From: DASWIV01 sp036397475
GTDB lineage: Bacteria; JAJVIF01; JAPKYR01
Length of the DNA stretch: 7,628 bases
Reading direction: 5' to 3'
Assembly (NCBI GenBank): GCA_036397475.1
Contig: DASWIV010000102.1
Location: forward strand, 1 to 7,628
Below the pieces are notes generated by a model. The model searched no databases. It was not told the DNA's origin and saw nothing but the letters and a program-made list of their open reading frames with translations. Within the stretch, counting starts at the first letter, position 1. Every line of letters begins with the position of its first letter. This document shows, piece by piece, positions 6,095 to 7,628 of this stretch. Made by a program: the position numbers and the translations under genes.

Positions 6095-7253
6095 CGAACT
6101 GCAGCTGGTCCTTGACAGTATCAGACTTGATGTCTGTACCAGAGGTAACCTCGATGATTACCCAGTCAAGTACGCCATCGGCACCCGACTTGCGGTACTG
6201 GTCGATGTTTCCAGGATCGTTCGGGTCGATTCCATCGGCGAACGCTCCTGTCCACGGGTCATACTCCTGTGAGGGATATCCTGTCGATTCGCCACGGTCC
6301 TGAGTTCCATTGGCAATACCTACAGTGGTATCGAGAATGATGCTCCCACCAAGGAAATCAGCAAGCGGATCGGCTTCCGAAGGAAGGTTGTCCCTGACTG
6401 GCATTCTGTTGAAGTAGTCTAGTCCACCTTCAACCAGGCTGTCACGGTCACCCGGAGCTCCGTAGCCGTACAGGTAATAACCCGCACATTCATCGGTCGC
6501 TATTCCTATCGACGCATAGTTCTCTACACCAAGATAGATTGCTCCATAGTTGGCCGCGTAATGGAAATAGACCGGGATCAGGTCATTGAAAATCGGGTGG
6601 TAATAGAAGTTACCAGGTGAGTCGAGGTCAGGATCGCTGAAAATGTTCACATTGTCAGCTTCGTTTTCCTCGATCGCCTCAGTGGTATAAAGAACGAAGT
6701 CGGTCTGAGGCGTGTCGCCATATCCGAAACCAAGATCGAACATCTTGTCACCATGCTCACCACCATAGGGGAATACACCCACCATGCCGGTGTTGTTGAT
6801 GTTTCTCTCGTTCCACATACCGCTGTCCCGACGTGCGAATGGGTTCCCAGGGAATTCAGCAAGGTAGCCAAACTGGATCATTGGATCCATGGTCATCCTG
6901 AGATTTTCAGGAAGTCCCTGTGTCGGAGTCTTCTGCTTTGCAAACGGAGTCATTCCATGCGTCGGGAACTGGCTTACGCCGTTGCCCTGCAGGTTAATGC
7001 TGGCATGGATAATGTTCCATTCGCGCTCTGCTCCTACTAGGAACGGGGGGTATACACCACCCGAGTCCACCGCGTATCGCTCGAGTGCGATCTGGATTGC
7101 GTGGATGTTACTCTTCACCTCGGCTTCCCTTGCCTTGTTACGCGCCTTAATGAAGTTAGGGAGCGCAATCGCCGCGAGGATGCCGATAATGACGATAACA
7201 ACCAACAGCTCGATTAGGGTAAATCCGAGCTCTTTTCTTAGAGTGTGCTTCAC
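6087..7253 (-). CDS. Type IV pilin-like / type II pseudopilin-like protein (pilin 2)
   Basis: A 388-aa protein with the prepilin leader MKHTLRKELG, predicted cleavage at G10/F11, and FTLIELLVVIVIIGILAA with Glu at +5 (E15). The hydrophobic helix spans about 11-33, followed by the basic stretch NFIKARNKAREAEVKSN. The large C-terminal domain is rich in Gly, Asp, Asn and Tyr and has one cysteine (C256). Residues 11-66 match pilin 1 residues 8-63 at 51 of 56 positions. Later shared landmarks are YLAEFPGNPFARR (130-142), PGNFYY (213-218) and a terminal DG..D..II.V.SG.D pattern (359-374). The start is GTG at 7253 with AAAGGAGGTG 7 nt upstream, an ideal distance. A full-consensus promoter lies about 320 nt upstream. 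It is expected to be exported and assembled by a type IV pilus or type II secretion machine encoded elsewhere. Confidence 0.9.
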   Translation of the reverse strand: MKHTLRKELGFTLIELLVVIVIIGILAAIALPNFIKARNKAREAEVKSNIHAIQIALERYAVDSGGVYPPFLVGAEREWNIIHASINLQGNGVSQFPTHGMTPFAKQKTPTQGLPENLRMTMDPMIQFGYLAEFPGNPFARRDSGMWNERNINNTGMVGVFPYGGEHGDKMFDLGFGYGDTPQTDFVLYTTEAIEENEADNVNIFSDPDLDSPGNFYYHPIFNDLIPVYFHYAANYGAIYLGVENYASIGIATDECAGYYLYGYGAPGDRDSLVEGGLDYFNRMPVRDNLPSEADPLADFLGGSIILDTTVGIANGTQDRGESTGYPSQEYDPWTGAFADGIDPNDPGNIDQYRKSGADGVLDWVIIEVTSGTDIKSDTVKDQLQFAT

Positions 7254-7260
7254 TTATAAG

Positions 7261-7270
7261 CACCTCCTTT
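7261..7270 (-). promoter_or_regulatory. Strong ribosome-binding site of pilin 2
   Basis: AAAGGAGGTG lies 7 nt before the GTG start at 7253. It is the same ten-base site as in front of pilin 1; the similarity of the two sites and the following AAGTGAA suggests the upstream translation signal was copied together with the gene. Confidence 0.88.
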
Positions 7271-7572
7271 CTTGCACGAAATTTGCTGTCACCTTTTTTC
7301 GCTACTTCCAGTGCCCTGGTACGGGCAATATTGAATAAGCGATATAAGTGCGATTACATGAGCCATCCGAAAAAAGGTATCACTGCTCGTACAAGATACG
7401 GTCAATAAACCGCTACCAGCCTGTGGCTGACTATTTTGGGTGTCGAGGGGGCGGCTGAATGAATTTATGAGGATAAGAGGTAGGTATAAAACCAGCCGAT
7501 GTACAACCTCGAAGAACTTTACACTGTGCCTGATCCTGCGAAAAACGGATAATAAAAATAATCGAAAATGAT
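7271..7572 (-). promoter_or_regulatory. Long untranslated leader of pilin 2 (predicted)
   Basis: About 300 nt between the predicted transcription start and the ribosome-binding site hold no convincing gene. Visible structure: inverted repeat CAGCC-TGT-GGCTG at 7417-7429, a CGGCTG / CAGCCG pair (7452-7457 / 7493-7498), and a 10-base direct repeat CGCTACTTCC at 7300-7309 and 7587-7596. A 25-codon frame starts at an ATG near 7365 without a Shine-Dalgarno and is probably meaningless. I looked for the cyclic-di-GMP riboswitch core, which is common before pilins, and did not find it. The leader may carry another cis-regulatory RNA or a small RNA. Confidence 0.4.
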
Positions 7573-7578
7573 AGGTAG

Positions 7579-7608
7579 ATTATATCCGCTACTTCCCGTG
7601 GCTGTCAA
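7579..7608 (-). promoter_or_regulatory. Full-consensus sigma-70 promoter upstream of pilin 2
   Basis: TTGACA (7603-7608) and TATAAT (7579-7584) are both perfect and separated by 18 bp, facing pilin 2. The predicted start is near 7572. This is the strongest promoter in the window and suggests abundant, housekeeping expression of pilin 2 or of an RNA made from the leader. Confidence 0.8.
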
Positions 7609-7628
7609 GCACGCAAGGTTGATGTATT

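Noticed and set aside
7271..7572. Cyclic-di-GMP (GEMM) riboswitch in the pilin 2 leader
   Set aside because: A GGTAGCGG-like string caught the eye, but the rest of the conserved core (the GCAAA-containing half and tetraloop receptor) is not there.
1..7628. CRISPR array, insertion sequence or phage segment
   Set aside because: There are no spaced direct repeats, transposase-like frames or terminal inverted repeats; all coding genes are housekeeping or pilin-like and share one strand.

Overview
The window is a bacterial chromosome segment in which every supported gene is on the minus strand, so it reads from high to low coordinates: pilin 2 (7253-6087), pilin 1 (5788-4718), tRNA-Gly(GCC) (4581-4510), trigger factor tig (4468-2927), a DUF1284-type cysteine-rich protein (2846-2340), clpP (2194-1535), clpX (1452-148), and a new reading frame starting at 62 and running off the left edge. 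No mobile element, CRISPR array, rRNA or phage gene is visible.

Right half (about 4650-7628). Two large, related type IV pilin-like / type II pseudopilin-like proteins (388 and 356 aa) lie in tandem. Each has a GTG start, a very strong AAAGGAGGTG ribosome-binding site and a class III (prepilin) signal, and they are nearly identical over the N-terminal helix. The rest has diverged except for a few shared landmarks. Pilin 2 has a full-consensus sigma-70 promoter (TTGACA, 18 bp, TATAAT) about 320 nt upstream, implying a long leader. Pilin 1 ends in a textbook intrinsic terminator. No assembly ATPase, prepilin peptidase or secretin gene is present, so these look like separately expressed structural subunits.

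Left half (about 1-4630). This is a protein quality-control cluster in the widespread order tig-clpP-clpX: a ribosome-bound chaperone/prolyl isomerase, the proteolytic chamber and its AAA+ unfoldase. It has two variations: a tRNA-Gly gene immediately upstream of tig, behind what looks like a shared promoter, and a DUF1284 gene with two CX2CX7C motifs inserted between tig and clpP. ClpP probably also has its own promoter, with a palindrome in the spacer.

Organism. Gene content is bacterial. Moderate GC, Gram-negative-type pilins of unusual size and the motif AEVKSNIHAIQIALERY after the pilin helix recall uncultured FCB-group or neighbouring candidate phyla (for example Krumholzibacteriota, Eisenbacteria, Latescibacteria or WOR-3-like lineages). 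This is an impression from memory and not a placement; a ClpX or tig phylogeny would decide it. I do not see a clearly new system here. The best leads are the tandem giant pilins with their long leader and the DUF1284 gene inside the proteostasis operon.
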